Source of the DNA: UBA2965 sp036526135 | Lineage (GTDB): Bacteria; Pseudomonadota; Gammaproteobacteria; Pseudomonadales; Azotimanducaceae | Length of the DNA: 64,000 bases | NCBI GenBank assembly: GCA_036526135.1 | Contig: DATCZA010000029.1 | Coordinates: 1 to 64,000, forward strand | Reading direction: 5' to 3' | Shown: piece by piece, positions 26,005 to 35,324 of the stretch | Position numbering within the stretch: position 1 is the stretch's first letter | How the letters are laid out: each line of letters opens with the position of its first letter | Made by a program: the position numbers and the translations under genes | Notes under the pieces: generated by a model | What the model was told of the DNA's origin: nothing | Database searches by the model: none | What the model saw: only the letters and a program-made list of their open reading frames with translations

Positions 26005-28913
26005 GAGGCACCTCCCGCCAGCCAGCTCGCGTACATCCGGTCGGACCGGCGTTTCCTGCCCCGGTGGACGAGAAAGACCACGCCGATGCCCAGCAGCGCA
26101 AGCCCGTAGTTGAGGTACTCCCAAAACAGCTGTTCCTCGTCGACGAGCGGCGGCAGCGTCCGGTTGAAGTGTCCGCGTGAGCGGATGCTCAACAGGCTCT
26201 GATCTTCTAAGGACCAGTCCACGACGTTGACCATCATCTGCACCGTGTTGGTATAGATGGTTCCCTCCGCAGAGCCCAGCATGCGAAGGTTCTGGTCGGT
26301 CAGGAAGCCGTCGGAGGAGAACAAGAACAGTCGGGCAGAGTCCGCCGAGCGGGCTATGACGCTGCTCACCACCCCGACCGTGGCCGCCGGGTCGGTCTCG
26401 TCGTCACCGTCCGCCCCCGCGTCGTTGTCATCGTCCCCGTCAGCAGGTTCGAGAAGGGGCGATGTCTGGCCGGCAAAGAAAGACTCGAAGCGCCCTTCTA
26501 TCAACGCGCCGAGCAGCCGCGGCGCCTGGGCACCTTCCGGGGCAAACCCGGAGAGCCCCTGCTCGTCGAGTCTCGGCATGACGTTGGTGTCTGCCGACAG
26601 CCAGCTGCGCGGTGAGCTGGTGAGAAGCTCGGTGACCGTTCGCCCCTCCTGCTGCTCGGCATCAATCTCGATGGGCGAGGCCCAGGTGAGCGTAACCTGA
26701 GGAAGCCCGGCCACGATGGGCGACTCGGCATTCATTCCTTCACCGCGCACGTCCACGAAGTACGGGTAGTCGAGCATCACCAGCTCCTGAAAGCTGAACC
26801 CGCCAACCTGTCGCGTCACCGGCGCCGGGAACGCCGCGTTCTGAGCATCCATTACCAGCTTGGGCTCGAGCGTCACCCCCATGTGCTCGAGCCACGCTTC
26901 CAGGCCCGACGTGCGCGGCGCCGCCATCAGGCTCTGCTGGGACAGAGACGCGGAAAAGGGCGCCGTGGCGACCACCACCGTGCCGCCTTTCATCAGAAAC
27001 TGATCCATCGCAAAGAGCTGTCGCCGGTTGAACCCTTCAGGATCCACGATCATCAGGAGATCGGCGCTGTCGGGCACGACACCCTCGGCCAGGTCCGTGG
27101 TCTCCACTTCGAAATCGCTGCGCAGGACGTCCTTGAGCTGCTCGTACTGGTTGCCTTGGGGTGGCTGGCCCATACCCATGTACGGCGGCGCTTCGGGAGC
27201 CGCCAGGGCCACGGTCTTCAGCAACCCGCTGGCAAAGCGCTTGAGCCCCTCCTCGAGCACCCGCCGGGTCGCTTCGACCGAGAACGCCTCCGGCAGCGGA
27301 AGCTGGATGAGCGTGTTTGCGTCGCCCAGGGTCAGGTAGAAATAGAACACGTTGGAATCGAAAAGGCTGGCGGCCATGGGCTGGAAACCGAAGTCCACGG
27401 CAATCTGCGCGGCCACCGAGCCATCACCAGCGTCCGGGTCGATGAACTCCGAAGTGAACCGGCCGCCGGACTCCCGGGCAAGCGCATCCAGGGCCTCCAC
27501 GAGAACGGCCCGGTAGTCGGCCAATGCGGGTGGCAGCCGGTCGGCGCTGGAGACGTAGCCTACGAAGCGCACGGGATCCTGAATGTTGGCGAAGAGGCTG
27601 CCGCCGCCCTGAAAGCCGTAAAGGACCTTCTTGATGGCGCGGGTCAGATCGAACTCGGGGTTTCTAAGCTGAACGTCGAGGTCGGCCTCGCCCACCACCT
27701 TGACCTCGATGAGATCGCGGAAGCCGAGCACCTCGTACTCGTCGCCGTAGCTCAGCAGGACGTCGAAATAGGAATTCACCAGGCTCGATTCGTAACGGTC
27801 CGCGACCTGGAACGGCACCGGCCGGATTCCGTATTTGCTGTTGGCCTCGTCCTCCGCGGCGGGGTCGTCGGCCGGATCGACGATCTCCACACGGATATTG
27901 CCGGCGCCGGCCACTTCAAACTCGTTGAGCAGGTCGCGCATCCGGGGAACCAGGGGCGCGAGCAGCGGATGCGTTCGATTGCTGAAGTAACCGCGAATCA
28001 GCAGCGGTTCCCGCAGCTGCCCGATGTACGCCCGGGTCGCGTCCGAGACCGAGTAGATGCGGCCTTCGGTGACGTCGATGCGCAAACCGGTCAGCTGCGC
28101 CAGCCAGACGTTTGCCAGCAGCAGGTTGGCGACCAGCAGCCCGGTTCCGAGCAGCCAACGGCGGTGTCGGCCGGCGCCGCCGTCGGCAGCCCAGCGCTGC
28201 ACCTCCAGGGCATGCACGTTCGCGGCGAGGAAAACGGCCAGCAGCGAGGCGTAGTAGTAGAGATCCCGGAGATCCAGGACGCCGCGGGTGATGGACTCGA
28301 AGCGCGAGCCGCTGCCGACGCTGCGCAGGATGTCGGCCAGCCCGCCGCCGACGAGATCCGTGAGCACCGGGCTGCCGAGCAGATAGAACGCACCACAGGC
28401 AAACGAGGCCAGGATCAGGCTGACGATCTGGCTGTCGGTGCGGGCGCTGACGAAGAGCCCGATGGCCAGATAGGCGCCGCCGAGCAGCATGGCAGCCAGG
28501 TAGCCGGCCCAGACCGGGCCCCAGTCGAGATCGGCAATCAACGAGACCGATATGGGCAGAGGCAGGGTCAGCAGCAGGGCGATGGCAAGCAGGACCCAGC
28601 ACGCCAGGAACTTCCCCACCACGAACTCCCAGCCGCTCACGGGCACCGTGGCGACGAACTCCAGCGTCCCCGTCCGGCGCTCTTCGCTCCACATGCGCAT
28701 CGTCAGCGCCGCAGAAAGGAAAACCAGCAGCACGGGCATCCACTCGAACATCGGCCGCACGTCGGCGACGTTGCGGGCGAAGAAAGCCTCCACCCAGAAG
28801 AACACGAACAGCGTGAAGGCCAGGAAAGCACCGAGAAACAGGTACCCGACCGGCGAGGCAAAGAAGAGCGTCAGCTCCTTGCCGGCGATCCGCTTGACGA
28901 CATCAGGCCGCAT
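26001..28913 (-). CDS. ABC-2 permease fused to GldG-type extracytoplasmic domain
   Basis: A 970-residue fusion. The first 240 residues are an ABC-2 permease with six helices (starts RIAGKELTLFFASPVGYLFL; WSEERRTGTLEF is the family signature). A seventh helix near 255-280 leads to a GldG/IFT52-like extracytoplasmic region (GRIYSVSDATRAYIGQLREPLLIRGYFSN onward; DLLMIVDPEGFNRRQLFAMDQFLMKGGTVVVATAP). A last helix sits at about 935-955. In Bacteroidota GldF and GldG are separate and serve gliding; in proteobacteria the role of this family is unknown. It overlaps the ATPase gene by 11 bp and the DUF4340 gene by 4 bp. Confidence 0.9.
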   Translation of the reverse strand: MRPDVVKRIAGKELTLFFASPVGYLFLGAFLAFTLFVFFWVEAFFARNVADVRPMFEWMPVLLVFLSAALTMRMWSEERRTGTLEFVATVPVSGWEFVVGKFLACWVLLAIALLLTLPLPISVSLIADLDWGPVWAGYLAAMLLGGAYLAIGLFVSARTDSQIVSLILASFACGAFYLLGSPVLTDLVGGGLADILRSVGSGSRFESITRGVLDLRDLYYYASLLAVFLAANVHALEVQRWAADGGAGRHRRWLLGTGLLVANLLLANVWLAQLTGLRIDVTEGRIYSVSDATRAYIGQLREPLLIRGYFSNRTHPLLAPLVPRMRDLLNEFEVAGAGNIRVEIVDPADDPAAEDEANSKYGIRPVPFQVADRYESSLVNSYFDVLLSYGDEYEVLGFRDLIEVKVVGEADLDVQLRNPEFDLTRAIKKVLYGFQGGGSLFANIQDPVRFVGYVSSADRLPPALADYRAVLVEALDALARESGGRFTSEFIDPDAGDGSVAAQIAVDFGFQPMAASLFDSNVFYFYLTLGDANTLIQLPLPEAFSVEATRRVLEEGLKRFASGLLKTVALAAPEAPPYMGMGQPPQGNQYEQLKDVLRSDFEVETTDLAEGVVPDSADLLMIVDPEGFNRRQLFAMDQFLMKGGTVVVATAPFSASLSQQSLMAAPRTSGLEAWLEHMGVTLEPKLVMDAQNAAFPAPVTRQVGGFSFQELVMLDYPYFVDVRGEGMNAESPIVAGLPQVTLTWASPIEIDAEQQEGRTVTELLTSSPRSWLSADTNVMPRLDEQGLSGFAPEGAQAPRLLGALIEGRFESFFAGQTSPLLEPADGDDDNDAGADGDDETDPAATVGVVSSVIARSADSARLFLFSSDGFLTDQNLRMLGSAEGTIYTNTVQMMVNVVDWSLEDQSLLSIRSRGHFNRTLPPLVDEEQLFWEYLNYGLALLGIGVVFLVHRGRKRRSDRMYASWLAGGAS

Positions 28914-29814
28914 CGCTCACCCCCTCGTTGACCTCCCGGAACACGGTCTCCAAGTCCCGCTGCACCGGGCCGAGCTCGTGAAGCGCGATGCCGGCGTCCA
29001 CCAGCGCCCGGGCCAGACGCTCCGCCGCGGCATCCAGCGGCCCGTCCACGGTCAGCTGCCAGGCCCCTTCCGCCACCGATTCCGCGCGGCTCACCCCGGA
29101 AACGCCGGCGAGCAGATCGGCCACAGGGCCGCCGCCGGCGCAACGCAGGCGCAGCTGATCGCTGCGCTTCAAGTCGGCCAGGCGCTCATCGAGGACCAGG
29201 CGGCCGTCGCGCAGGATCAGCGCTCGATCACAGATCGCGTCCACCTCCTGCATGATGTGCGTCGAGAGCACCACCGTCGCGGTGGCCGCCAGCCGCTGGA
29301 TCAGCTCGCGCATGTGCTGGGTCTGGCTGGGATCGAGCCCGTTGGTGGGCTCATCGAGAATCACGAACCTCGGTTCGTGAAGAATGGCCTGAGCCACCCC
29401 GACGCGCTGCTTGAAGCCGCGCGAAAGCGTGCTGATGGGGTCCAGGGCCTTTTCTTCGAGCTCGGTCTCCTCCACGGCCCGGGCGACGGCGAGGCGCGGA
29501 TCCACGCCCCGCAGGGTGGCCGCGTAGGACAGATAGTCGCTGACCGTCATCTCCGGGTAGAGCGGCAGGTTCTCGGGCAGGTAGCCAAGCTCGCGCTGAA
29601 CGCGAAGCCTGTCCTGCTCGATGTCGGCGCCGTCCACGCGTACCGACCCGCCGCTGGGCTCGAGATAGCCCGTGAGCATTTTCATGATCGTCGTCTTGCC
29701 CGCGCCGTTGTGCCCGAGCAGGCCAACGATCTCACCGTGCTCGATGGAGAAGGACACGTTCCGCACCGCGACGAAGTCGCCGTACCGCCGCGTCAATCCG
29801 TCTGCTTCTATCAT
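28903..29814 (-). CDS. ABC transporter ATP-binding protein, GldA/NatA-like
   Basis: Cytoplasmic ATPase of 303 residues: Walker A GHNGAGKTT, signature LSRGFKQRVGVAQAI, Walker B FVILDEPTNGLD and switch His in VVLSTHIMQEV. The C-terminal 80 residues match the extra domain of NatA/GldA-like ATPases. The ATG at 29814 (MIEADGLTRRYGDF) is the natural start; the frame upstream is low-complexity. It leads an operon with the permease-GldG fusion and DUF4340 protein and would power that complex. Confidence 0.93.
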   Translation of the reverse strand: MIEADGLTRRYGDFVAVRNVSFSIEHGEIVGLLGHNGAGKTTIMKMLTGYLEPSGGSVRVDGADIEQDRLRVQRELGYLPENLPLYPEMTVSDYLSYAATLRGVDPRLAVARAVEETELEEKALDPISTLSRGFKQRVGVAQAILHEPRFVILDEPTNGLDPSQTQHMRELIQRLAATATVVLSTHIMQEVDAICDRALILRDGRLVLDERLADLKRSDQLRLRCAGGGPVADLLAGVSGVSRAESVAEGAWQLTVDGPLDAAAERLARALVDAGIALHELGPVQRDLETVFREVNEGVSDAA

Positions 29815-29923
29815 GAGATCAACCTGCCAACCCGTTGCCGCTTTTTTCGATTCCGATTTCGAGGCCGGGTTCAGCCCCGATGCCCCGCCCGCGCGCCCGT
29901 CCAAGGAACTGGCGGGAGTGCGA

Positions 29924-29951
29924 AAAATAGGGAAATGGCCGAAAAATTCAA
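29924..29951 (-). promoter_or_regulatory. Probable promoter of the GldA/GldFG/DUF4340 operon
   Basis: On the minus strand TTGAAT and TATTTT are 16 bases apart, in an AT-rich patch unlike its surroundings, about 110 bp before the ATPase start. Matches are 4/6 and 4/6, so the call is moderate. Confidence 0.4.
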
Positions 29952-30011
29952 GGGCTGACGCCGGCACCTGGCCGCTGGTACCGTGATCCGAACGCCCGCT
30001 GGACGCTGCCA

Positions 30012-30611
30012 ATGAAGATCGAGATTCCCGGACCGGCCGGTCCCATCGAGGCCGAACTCGACGATGCCAACGACGGATCCGGCTCGTTCGCCGTGCTCTG
30101 TCACCCGCACCCGCAGTACGGCGGCACCATGCACGACGCCGTTCTCTCGGTCCTGGGCCGCGCGCTCGCGGGCGCCGGCGTAGGCTGCCTGCGCTTCAAT
30201 TTCCGCGGCGTAGGCGGGAGCGCGGGCGCCCACGACGGCAAGGGCGGCGAGGTCGAGGATCTGCTTGCCGTCGAGCGCTGGCTGCGCCAGGAGCACAGCC
30301 CCGCTCATCTGATCCTGGGCGGCTATTCCTTCGGTGCCGCGGTCGCCTGGCAGGCGCTCACCAGCCTCGCGCCACCCGACCAGATGATTCTCATCGCCCC
30401 TCCCGTGAGCTTCATGCCTTCAACCCGCCGGCCCGTCGGCTTCAGGCTGGACGTTTTCGCCGGCGACGCCGACCAGTTCGTCGACGCCGCCGCGCTGAAC
30501 GTGCTCGGAGATGCCGGGATCCACATCATCCCCGGCGCAGATCACTTCTTCGGTGGCAAGTGGGGCGATCTCGCCGCCGGGATCGAACAGGTGCTGCAGC
30601 CGGCCGGCTAG
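30012..30611 (+). CDS. Alpha/beta hydrolase, dienelactone-hydrolase-like short type
   Basis: A 199-residue cytosolic hydrolase of the KANL3/Tex30-like family common in proteobacteria. CHPHPQYGGTMHD near residue 30, the nucleophile in GGYSFGAA, the acid in FAGDADQFVD and the base in PGADHFFGGKW give a full Ser-Asp-His set. The N-terminal VEI-type opening is IEIPGPAGPIEAEL. It is convergent with the NnrU gene; the two stop codons share the palindrome CTAG. Substrate unknown. Confidence 0.87.
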   Translation: MKIEIPGPAGPIEAELDDANDGSGSFAVLCHPHPQYGGTMHDAVLSVLGRALAGAGVGCLRFNFRGVGGSAGAHDGKGGEVEDLLAVERWLRQEHSPAHLILGGYSFGAAVAWQALTSLAPPDQMILIAPPVSFMPSTRRPVGFRLDVFAGDADQFVDAAALNVLGDAGIHIIPGADHFFGGKWGDLAAGIEQVLQPAG

Positions 30612-31300
30612 AGCAGGCGCACGCCCCCCGAAACCCACTGGTGGCCCCAGAACACCAGGGCGTAGACCACCAGCCCCGCGGCACCGGGCCCCACCAGCTC
30701 CTTGAGCACGAGCCGGTTGCGGCCGGACAGCACCGCGGCGAAAGGCAGGTTCGAGGTGACCGCAGCAAAGTGCTCCCAGTCGTCACCGAGCGCGGCCGCC
30801 TTCTTGCGGTCGATGGCCAGGGTCCCCAGCAGGCTCAGGACGCCGAAGGCGGCGAAGAACACCACCGACACGGTATCTCCGTTCGCGACGATGTGCGATG
30901 CCGACCACAGGACGACGCTCCACTGAAACGGATGGCGGGTGATGCGAAGCATGCCCGTGGCCGCGTGCTCGCGCTGCCCGGGATCCTTCAGGATACCCTC
31001 CATGCCCACGGCCGTGGGATTCTTGACCATGAACCCGCCGATCATGGAGATGAACGCCACGACCATGACCACCTTGGTCACCCAGTACAGGCGCGGGTCC
31101 GGCAACCACAGGTACTCGTATCGGGGAGCTTCCCCGTAGGTCCAGATCAGCAGAGAAATCGTAACGAGGGCAACGAGAGAGAATATTCCCTGGTAGGCAC
31201 GCTCGCCCACCGCGGCCACCAGCCGCGGCCGGAGCGACGTGCTGCTGATACCCAGATGGGCGCCCACGAAAATCAGGCCGGCCAACAGCGTCTGCAACAT
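30608..31300 (-). CDS. NnrU family membrane protein
   Basis: A 230-residue inner-membrane protein with about six helices. The blocks GLIFVGAHLGISSTSLRPRLV, RITRHPFQWSVVLWSASHIVANGD and AFGVLSLLGTLAIDRKKAA identify NnrU/isoprenylcysteine-methyltransferase-like proteins. NnrU was first linked to nitric-oxide reduction but is widespread outside denitrifiers, and no denitrification gene is present here, so a physiological role cannot be assigned. Confidence 0.9.
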   Translation of the reverse strand: MLQTLLAGLIFVGAHLGISSTSLRPRLVAAVGERAYQGIFSLVALVTISLLIWTYGEAPRYEYLWLPDPRLYWVTKVVMVVAFISMIGGFMVKNPTAVGMEGILKDPGQREHAATGMLRITRHPFQWSVVLWSASHIVANGDTVSVVFFAAFGVLSLLGTLAIDRKKAAALGDDWEHFAAVTSNLPFAAVLSGRNRLVLKELVGPGAAGLVVYALVFWGHQWVSGGVRLL

Positions 31301-31447
31301 GGTCTCTGGGTCTTCCTGACCAGCTTCGGACGGATACTACTCGAAAGACGGCTTATTCGCGCTGCCTGCTCGTTGCGCTTCGCCGAGGTGTTCGGCCACA
31401 CTTGATGACAAGGTCGATCGTCGGGCACCCGGGAAGGAGGGAAGACA

Positions 31448-32281
31448 TTGGACAGACTGGCAGGCAGGACGGCGCTGATCACGGGCGCCGCCAGGGGTCT
31501 CGGCGCGCAGATCGCCAAGCGGTTCGCGGAGGAAGGCGCCATGGTGATCGTGAACGATCTCAACCTCGAAGCGGCCGAAGCCACGGCTGCCGCCATCGGG
31601 GGGCGGGCGTTGGCCTGTGACGTGAGCGACTCGTCCGCCGTCAACGCGATGTTCGAGGAGGTCGCCTCCATTGCTGACCGCCTCGACGTTCTCGTCAACA
31701 ACGCCGGCATCAGCGGCGTCGAGGGCGACAGCAACGCTCAGCTGCGCATCCAGCGGGCATTCGAGCGGGCGGACGCCGCCGCGCGTGGTGAGGTGCCCGA
31801 CCTCGATCCGCCGATCCTGGAAGTGAGCGACGAAGCCTGGGGGCGCATGCTCGCCGTCCACCTCAACGGCACGTTCTACTGCAGCCGCGCGGCCGTGGCG
31901 TTGCTCAACCGCAACACAGACCGGCCGGAGGGCGGCGCCGCGATCATCAACATGGGCAGCATCATGGGCACCTCGGGTGGCGCCGGGGCTTCCGCCTACT
32001 GCGCCGCCAAGGCCGGGATCCTCGGGCTCACCCGGTCCCTGGCCCGGGAGCTTGCGCCTTACGACATCAGGGTGAACGCCATCGCGCCGGGATACATACA
32101 CACGGACATGACGAGCCCAATGGAAGCCATGTACCCGCTGCTCAAGGCTCAGACGCCCCAGGGCCGCATCGGCGAGCCAGACGACATCGCCTGGGCCGCC
32201 GTCTACCTGGCAAGCCTCGAAGCGAAGTTCGTCACCGGTCAGACCCTGTCGCCGAACGGCGGGTGGCACATGAGTCAGTGA
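31448..32281 (+). CDS. Short-chain dehydrogenase/reductase
   Basis: Classical SDR of 277 residues with TGAARGLGAQIA for the cofactor, NNAG in the fourth strand, and the active-site Tyr-Lys in SAYCAAKAG preceded by the catalytic Ser in INMGSIMGTSG. An insertion around residues 95-120 (GDSNAQLRIQRAFERADAAA) lengthens it relative to FabG. An aspartate follows strand 2 (VNDLN), suggesting NAD(H). The TTG start has a strong GGAGGGAAG ribosome site 5 bases upstream. Convergent with the hydrolase at 32275, overlapping by 7 bp. Confidence 0.9.
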   Translation: MDRLAGRTALITGAARGLGAQIAKRFAEEGAMVIVNDLNLEAAEATAAAIGGRALACDVSDSSAVNAMFEEVASIADRLDVLVNNAGISGVEGDSNAQLRIQRAFERADAAARGEVPDLDPPILEVSDEAWGRMLAVHLNGTFYCSRAAVALLNRNTDRPEGGAAIINMGSIMGTSGGAGASAYCAAKAGILGLTRSLARELAPYDIRVNAIAPGYIHTDMTSPMEAMYPLLKAQTPQGRIGEPDDIAWAAVYLASLEAKFVTGQTLSPNGGWHMSQ

Positions 32282-33081
32282 TCGGCGGGGGGCAGCTGGC
32301 CGATGAACTCCGCCAGGGCGTCGAGCACCTGGTTGGGCCGCTCGGCGAGCATGGAGTGACCGCAGCCAGGAAGGCTTACGTAGCGCGCTGAAAGGGCATT
32401 GGCCACCGCCTGCCCCGAGCGCGCGGGCGTCATGCTGTCTGAACCTCCGGCGATCACCAGCACGGGGCAGCTCACAAGCCCGGGCAGCTGATCCAGATCG
32501 CACTCGTTGCAGGCGGTGAAGTCGGCGTGATAGACGCCGGGAGCCGCGCGCTCCAGCAGACGCTCCTCGGCGCCCAGCATCCAGATGCCTGGGTTGTCGC
32601 TGGCCCCGAGCCGACCCTGAGGACTGTGACTCCAGGTATTCGCCATGTCGATGGCTGCGTGATCGTCGTCCCGGGACGCTCCCAGCAGCTGCTCGGTAAC
32701 CGCCATGGGCGCGGACGTGCCCAGCAGCGCGAGCCCCAGGCAGCGGTCGGGAAAGAGCCGGGCAAAGGCCTGCCCAACCAGGGAGCCCAGGCTGTGACCG
32801 ACGACGACGGCCTCCGCCACGCCCAGCGCGTCGAGCAGCTCGGCAAGCCAGGATGCAAGGGCTGGTACAGAAGCCAACGGCGCCCCCTTCGATCGCCCGT
32901 GGGCGGGAAAGTCCGGCGCCACCACCGCGAAACCGTGTCGCGCGAAGTAACGGCTGGGCATGACCCAGACGCTGTGATCGAAGCCCGCCCCGTGAAGAAA
33001 CACCACGCAGGGCCGCCGTGCGTCGAACGGCACGCTGCCCGTGCCCGCGAAGGCGCAGTGACCGCCGACTTCCACCCTCAT
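32275..33081 (-). CDS. Alpha/beta hydrolase
   Basis: A 268-residue lipase/esterase-type hydrolase: oxyanion HGAGFDHSVW, nucleophile VVGHSLGSLVG, acid in VIAGGSDSMTP and base in GCGHSMLAERP. The ATG at 33081 fits the family start; the longer open frame upstream is antisense to the MetY gene. It overlaps the upstream MetY gene's stop by 4 bp (33078-33081) and so may be co-transcribed with it. Substrate unknown. Confidence 0.9.
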   Translation of the reverse strand: MRVEVGGHCAFAGTGSVPFDARRPCVVFLHGAGFDHSVWVMPSRYFARHGFAVVAPDFPAHGRSKGAPLASVPALASWLAELLDALGVAEAVVVGHSLGSLVGQAFARLFPDRCLGLALLGTSAPMAVTEQLLGASRDDDHAAIDMANTWSHSPQGRLGASDNPGIWMLGAEERLLERAAPGVYHADFTACNECDLDQLPGLVSCPVLVIAGGSDSMTPARSGQAVANALSARYVSLPGCGHSMLAERPNQVLDALAEFIGQLPPADH

Positions 33082-34403
33082 GTGGACACTCCGGCCGCCC
33101 GCTCGGCCCGCTTCAACGCCCCCCGCAGATCGTCGATCAGGTCGGCCGGATCTTCGAGCCCGACCGATACCCGAATGAGCCCTTCGCCGATCCCGGCCGC
33201 CTCGAGGGCCTTTGCGTCCATGCGATGGTGGGTCGTGCTGGCCGGATGGATGACCAGCGACTTCGCGTCCCCAACGTTCGCCAGGTGCGAGAAGAGCTGC
33301 AGGCTTTCGATGAACGCGCGCCCGGCTTCCCGCCCGCCCTTGATGTCGAATCCCATCACCGCACCCGCTCCGCGCGGCAGCAGCGTCTTCGCCAGGTCGT
33401 GATCGGGGTGCCCGGCAAGATCGGGATGGTTCACGGCGGTCACCATGGGATGCCCGGCTAGAAAATCCGCAATTGCTCGAGCATTGGCCACGTGCCGGTC
33501 CATGCGCAGCGGCAGCGTTTCGAGGCCCTGGAGGATCTGAAAGGCCGTCATCGGCGCCATGCACGCACCGAAATCTCTCAGACCCTCCTTCCGGGCGCGC
33601 ATGATGAACGCTTCCGGGCCGAACTCTTCGGCAAATACCAGCCCGTGGAAACCGTCGTAGGGTTGGGACAGGGTTGAAAACCTCGCCGAGGCCTCCCAGT
33701 CGAAGGTTCCGCCGTCGACGATCAGGCCGCCGATAACCACTCCGTGGCCGCTTAAGAACTTGGTCGCGGAATGCACAACCAGGTCCGCGCCGTGATCGAG
33801 AGGGCGGAACAGGTACGGGGTGGTGAACGTGGCGTCGATCATCAGCGGGAGCCCCGCTGCGTGCGCCGCGTCGGCAACGGCGGGGACGTTCATCACCTCG
33901 AGCCCCGGGTTGCCGAGGATCTCACCGAACACCAGGCGGGTCTCTTCCCGCACGGCGTCAGCAAACGCCTGGGGGTCGCGAGGATCCACGAAGGTGGTGC
34001 TGATACCGAATCGCGGCAGGGTATACGCCAGAAGATTGTGGGTGCCGCCATAGAGAGATCGCGAAGCAACGATGTGATCTCCTGCGCCCAGCAGCGTGGC
34101 CACCGCAAGATGCATGGCGGCCTGGCCGCTGGCCGTGGCGATGGCGCCTACGCCACCGTCCAGCGCAGCGATGCGCTCCTCCAGCACGGCATTGGTGGGA
34201 TTCGAAAGCCTCGAGTAAACGTGCCCGGCGCGCTCGATGTTGAAAAGCCCGGCGGCGAAGTCCGAGTCGGGGAAGACGAAAGCGGCGCTCTGATAGATGG
34301 GCGTCGCCCGGGCGCCCGTTGCAGGATCCGGTCGCGCGCCGGCATGCAGCGCCAGAGTATCGAATCCGGTAGGTCGGGGAGCCTGGTGTTTTGTGCCTGC
34401 CAT
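33078..34403 (-). CDS. metY: O-acetylhomoserine sulfhydrylase family PLP enzyme
   Basis: Cys/Met-metabolism PLP enzyme of 441 residues. The N-terminal FDTLALHAGARPDPATGARATPIYQSAAFVF, the phosphate segment TASGQAAMHL, and the PLP lysine in VHSATKFLSGHG with the long insert after it (GLIVDGGTFDWEASARF) mark O-acetylhomoserine aminocarboxypropyltransferase rather than cystathionine gamma-synthase. It makes homocysteine from O-acetylhomoserine and sulfide. The second ATG (34403) has a CGGAAGG ribosome site 8 bases ahead and is preferred over 34421. Sulfide use here fits with the methanethiol oxidase cluster elsewhere in the window. Confidence 0.93.
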   Translation of the reverse strand: MAGTKHQAPRPTGFDTLALHAGARPDPATGARATPIYQSAAFVFPDSDFAAGLFNIERAGHVYSRLSNPTNAVLEERIAALDGGVGAIATASGQAAMHLAVATLLGAGDHIVASRSLYGGTHNLLAYTLPRFGISTTFVDPRDPQAFADAVREETRLVFGEILGNPGLEVMNVPAVADAAHAAGLPLMIDATFTTPYLFRPLDHGADLVVHSATKFLSGHGVVIGGLIVDGGTFDWEASARFSTLSQPYDGFHGLVFAEEFGPEAFIMRARKEGLRDFGACMAPMTAFQILQGLETLPLRMDRHVANARAIADFLAGHPMVTAVNHPDLAGHPDHDLAKTLLPRGAGAVMGFDIKGGREAGRAFIESLQLFSHLANVGDAKSLVIHPASTTHHRMDAKALEAAGIGEGLIRVSVGLEDPADLIDDLRGALKRAERAAGVST

Positions 34404-34484
34404 GATGGGCGCCTTCCGCATAGGAGGGCGACGAGGCTAACCGAGCCCCACGGGCAGTGGCAATCCGTTCTCCGGGCCCGGACC

Positions 34485-35249
34485 CTAGCTCAGGTAGTGC
34501 GCGCGCAGCGCGTCGACATCACCGCGGGTGAGCCCGATGGCGCGCTCCAGGTAGGCTTCCAGGCTTCCGCAGGCGCTCTCCATCTCCTCCAGAGCGGCCA
34601 TGATGTACTCTTCGCGAACCCCCGACAGCACCCGGGCCCCTTCGACGTCGATGTTGTCGTGACCCAGATTCTGGCGGATGCGCGGCAGTATGAACGCCTC
34701 GAAATCCATCACATCGTTGGTGAGCATGTAGTCGTGGATGACGGTTTCCCGGGGCACGCCGAGCGCCAGCAGGATCAGCGCCACCCCGACCCCCGTGCGG
34801 TCCTTTCCGGCGGTGCAGTGCACGAGGAACCCGCCCGGGGCATGCTCGAGCAGCGCGGCAAACATCGACGAGTAACCCTCGACGTGATCGCGGGCGAGCT
34901 CCCGCGTGATGGTGCGCATGAAGTCGACCCGTTGGCTCACGTCCACGTAACCAGCCCGCAGCGAGTCCCGCAGCTGGGTCGCGCTGCCCGGGTCCATGGG
35001 AATCTCGACCCGGCGGGAGACGTGATGCGGCACGGGCGTCGGATCCACCTCCCGCTCGTCGGGCCGCCTGAGATCGCAGATCACGTCGATGCCCAGCTCC
35101 GCGAACTGCGCCAGCGCTTCCTGGCTCAGGCTGGCAAGCTGACCGCAACGGAACAGCAACCCACGACGAACCGTCGCGCCGTCGGCGGCGGCGTAGCCAC
35201 CGAAATCGCGAAAGTTCACCGCGCCCGTGAGGTCGACGACCCTATCCAT
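34485..35249 (-). CDS. Tyrosine-protein phosphatase, PtpB/SIW14-like
   Basis: A 254-residue protein of the bacterial Y_phosphatase3 family. NFRDFGGYAAADGATVRRGLLFR at the N-terminus, CDLRRPDERE and the P-loop VHCTAGKDRTGVGVALIL with the catalytic Cys and Arg are all clear. The KDR form of the loop (HCTAGKDRTG) is known from phosphatases acting on phosphotyrosine and phosphoinositides. No kinase partner is adjacent. Confidence 0.92.
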   Translation of the reverse strand: MDRVVDLTGAVNFRDFGGYAAADGATVRRGLLFRCGQLASLSQEALAQFAELGIDVICDLRRPDEREVDPTPVPHHVSRRVEIPMDPGSATQLRDSLRAGYVDVSQRVDFMRTITRELARDHVEGYSSMFAALLEHAPGGFLVHCTAGKDRTGVGVALILLALGVPRETVIHDYMLTNDVMDFEAFILPRIRQNLGHDNIDVEGARVLSGVREEYIMAALEEMESACGSLEAYLERAIGLTRGDVDALRAHYLS

Positions 35250-35324
35250 GCAAGGTTCCCGTGGCAGCGTGAAGAGGCGGCGAGCTTACCAGAAGCGCAA
35301 GCCGAGATGGCAGCCTGCCGCCGC

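Noticed and set aside
26883..28931. 682-residue plus-strand open frame opposite the GldF-GldG fusion
   Set aside because: Antisense to a clearly conserved gene; low-complexity composition, no ribosome site or motif.
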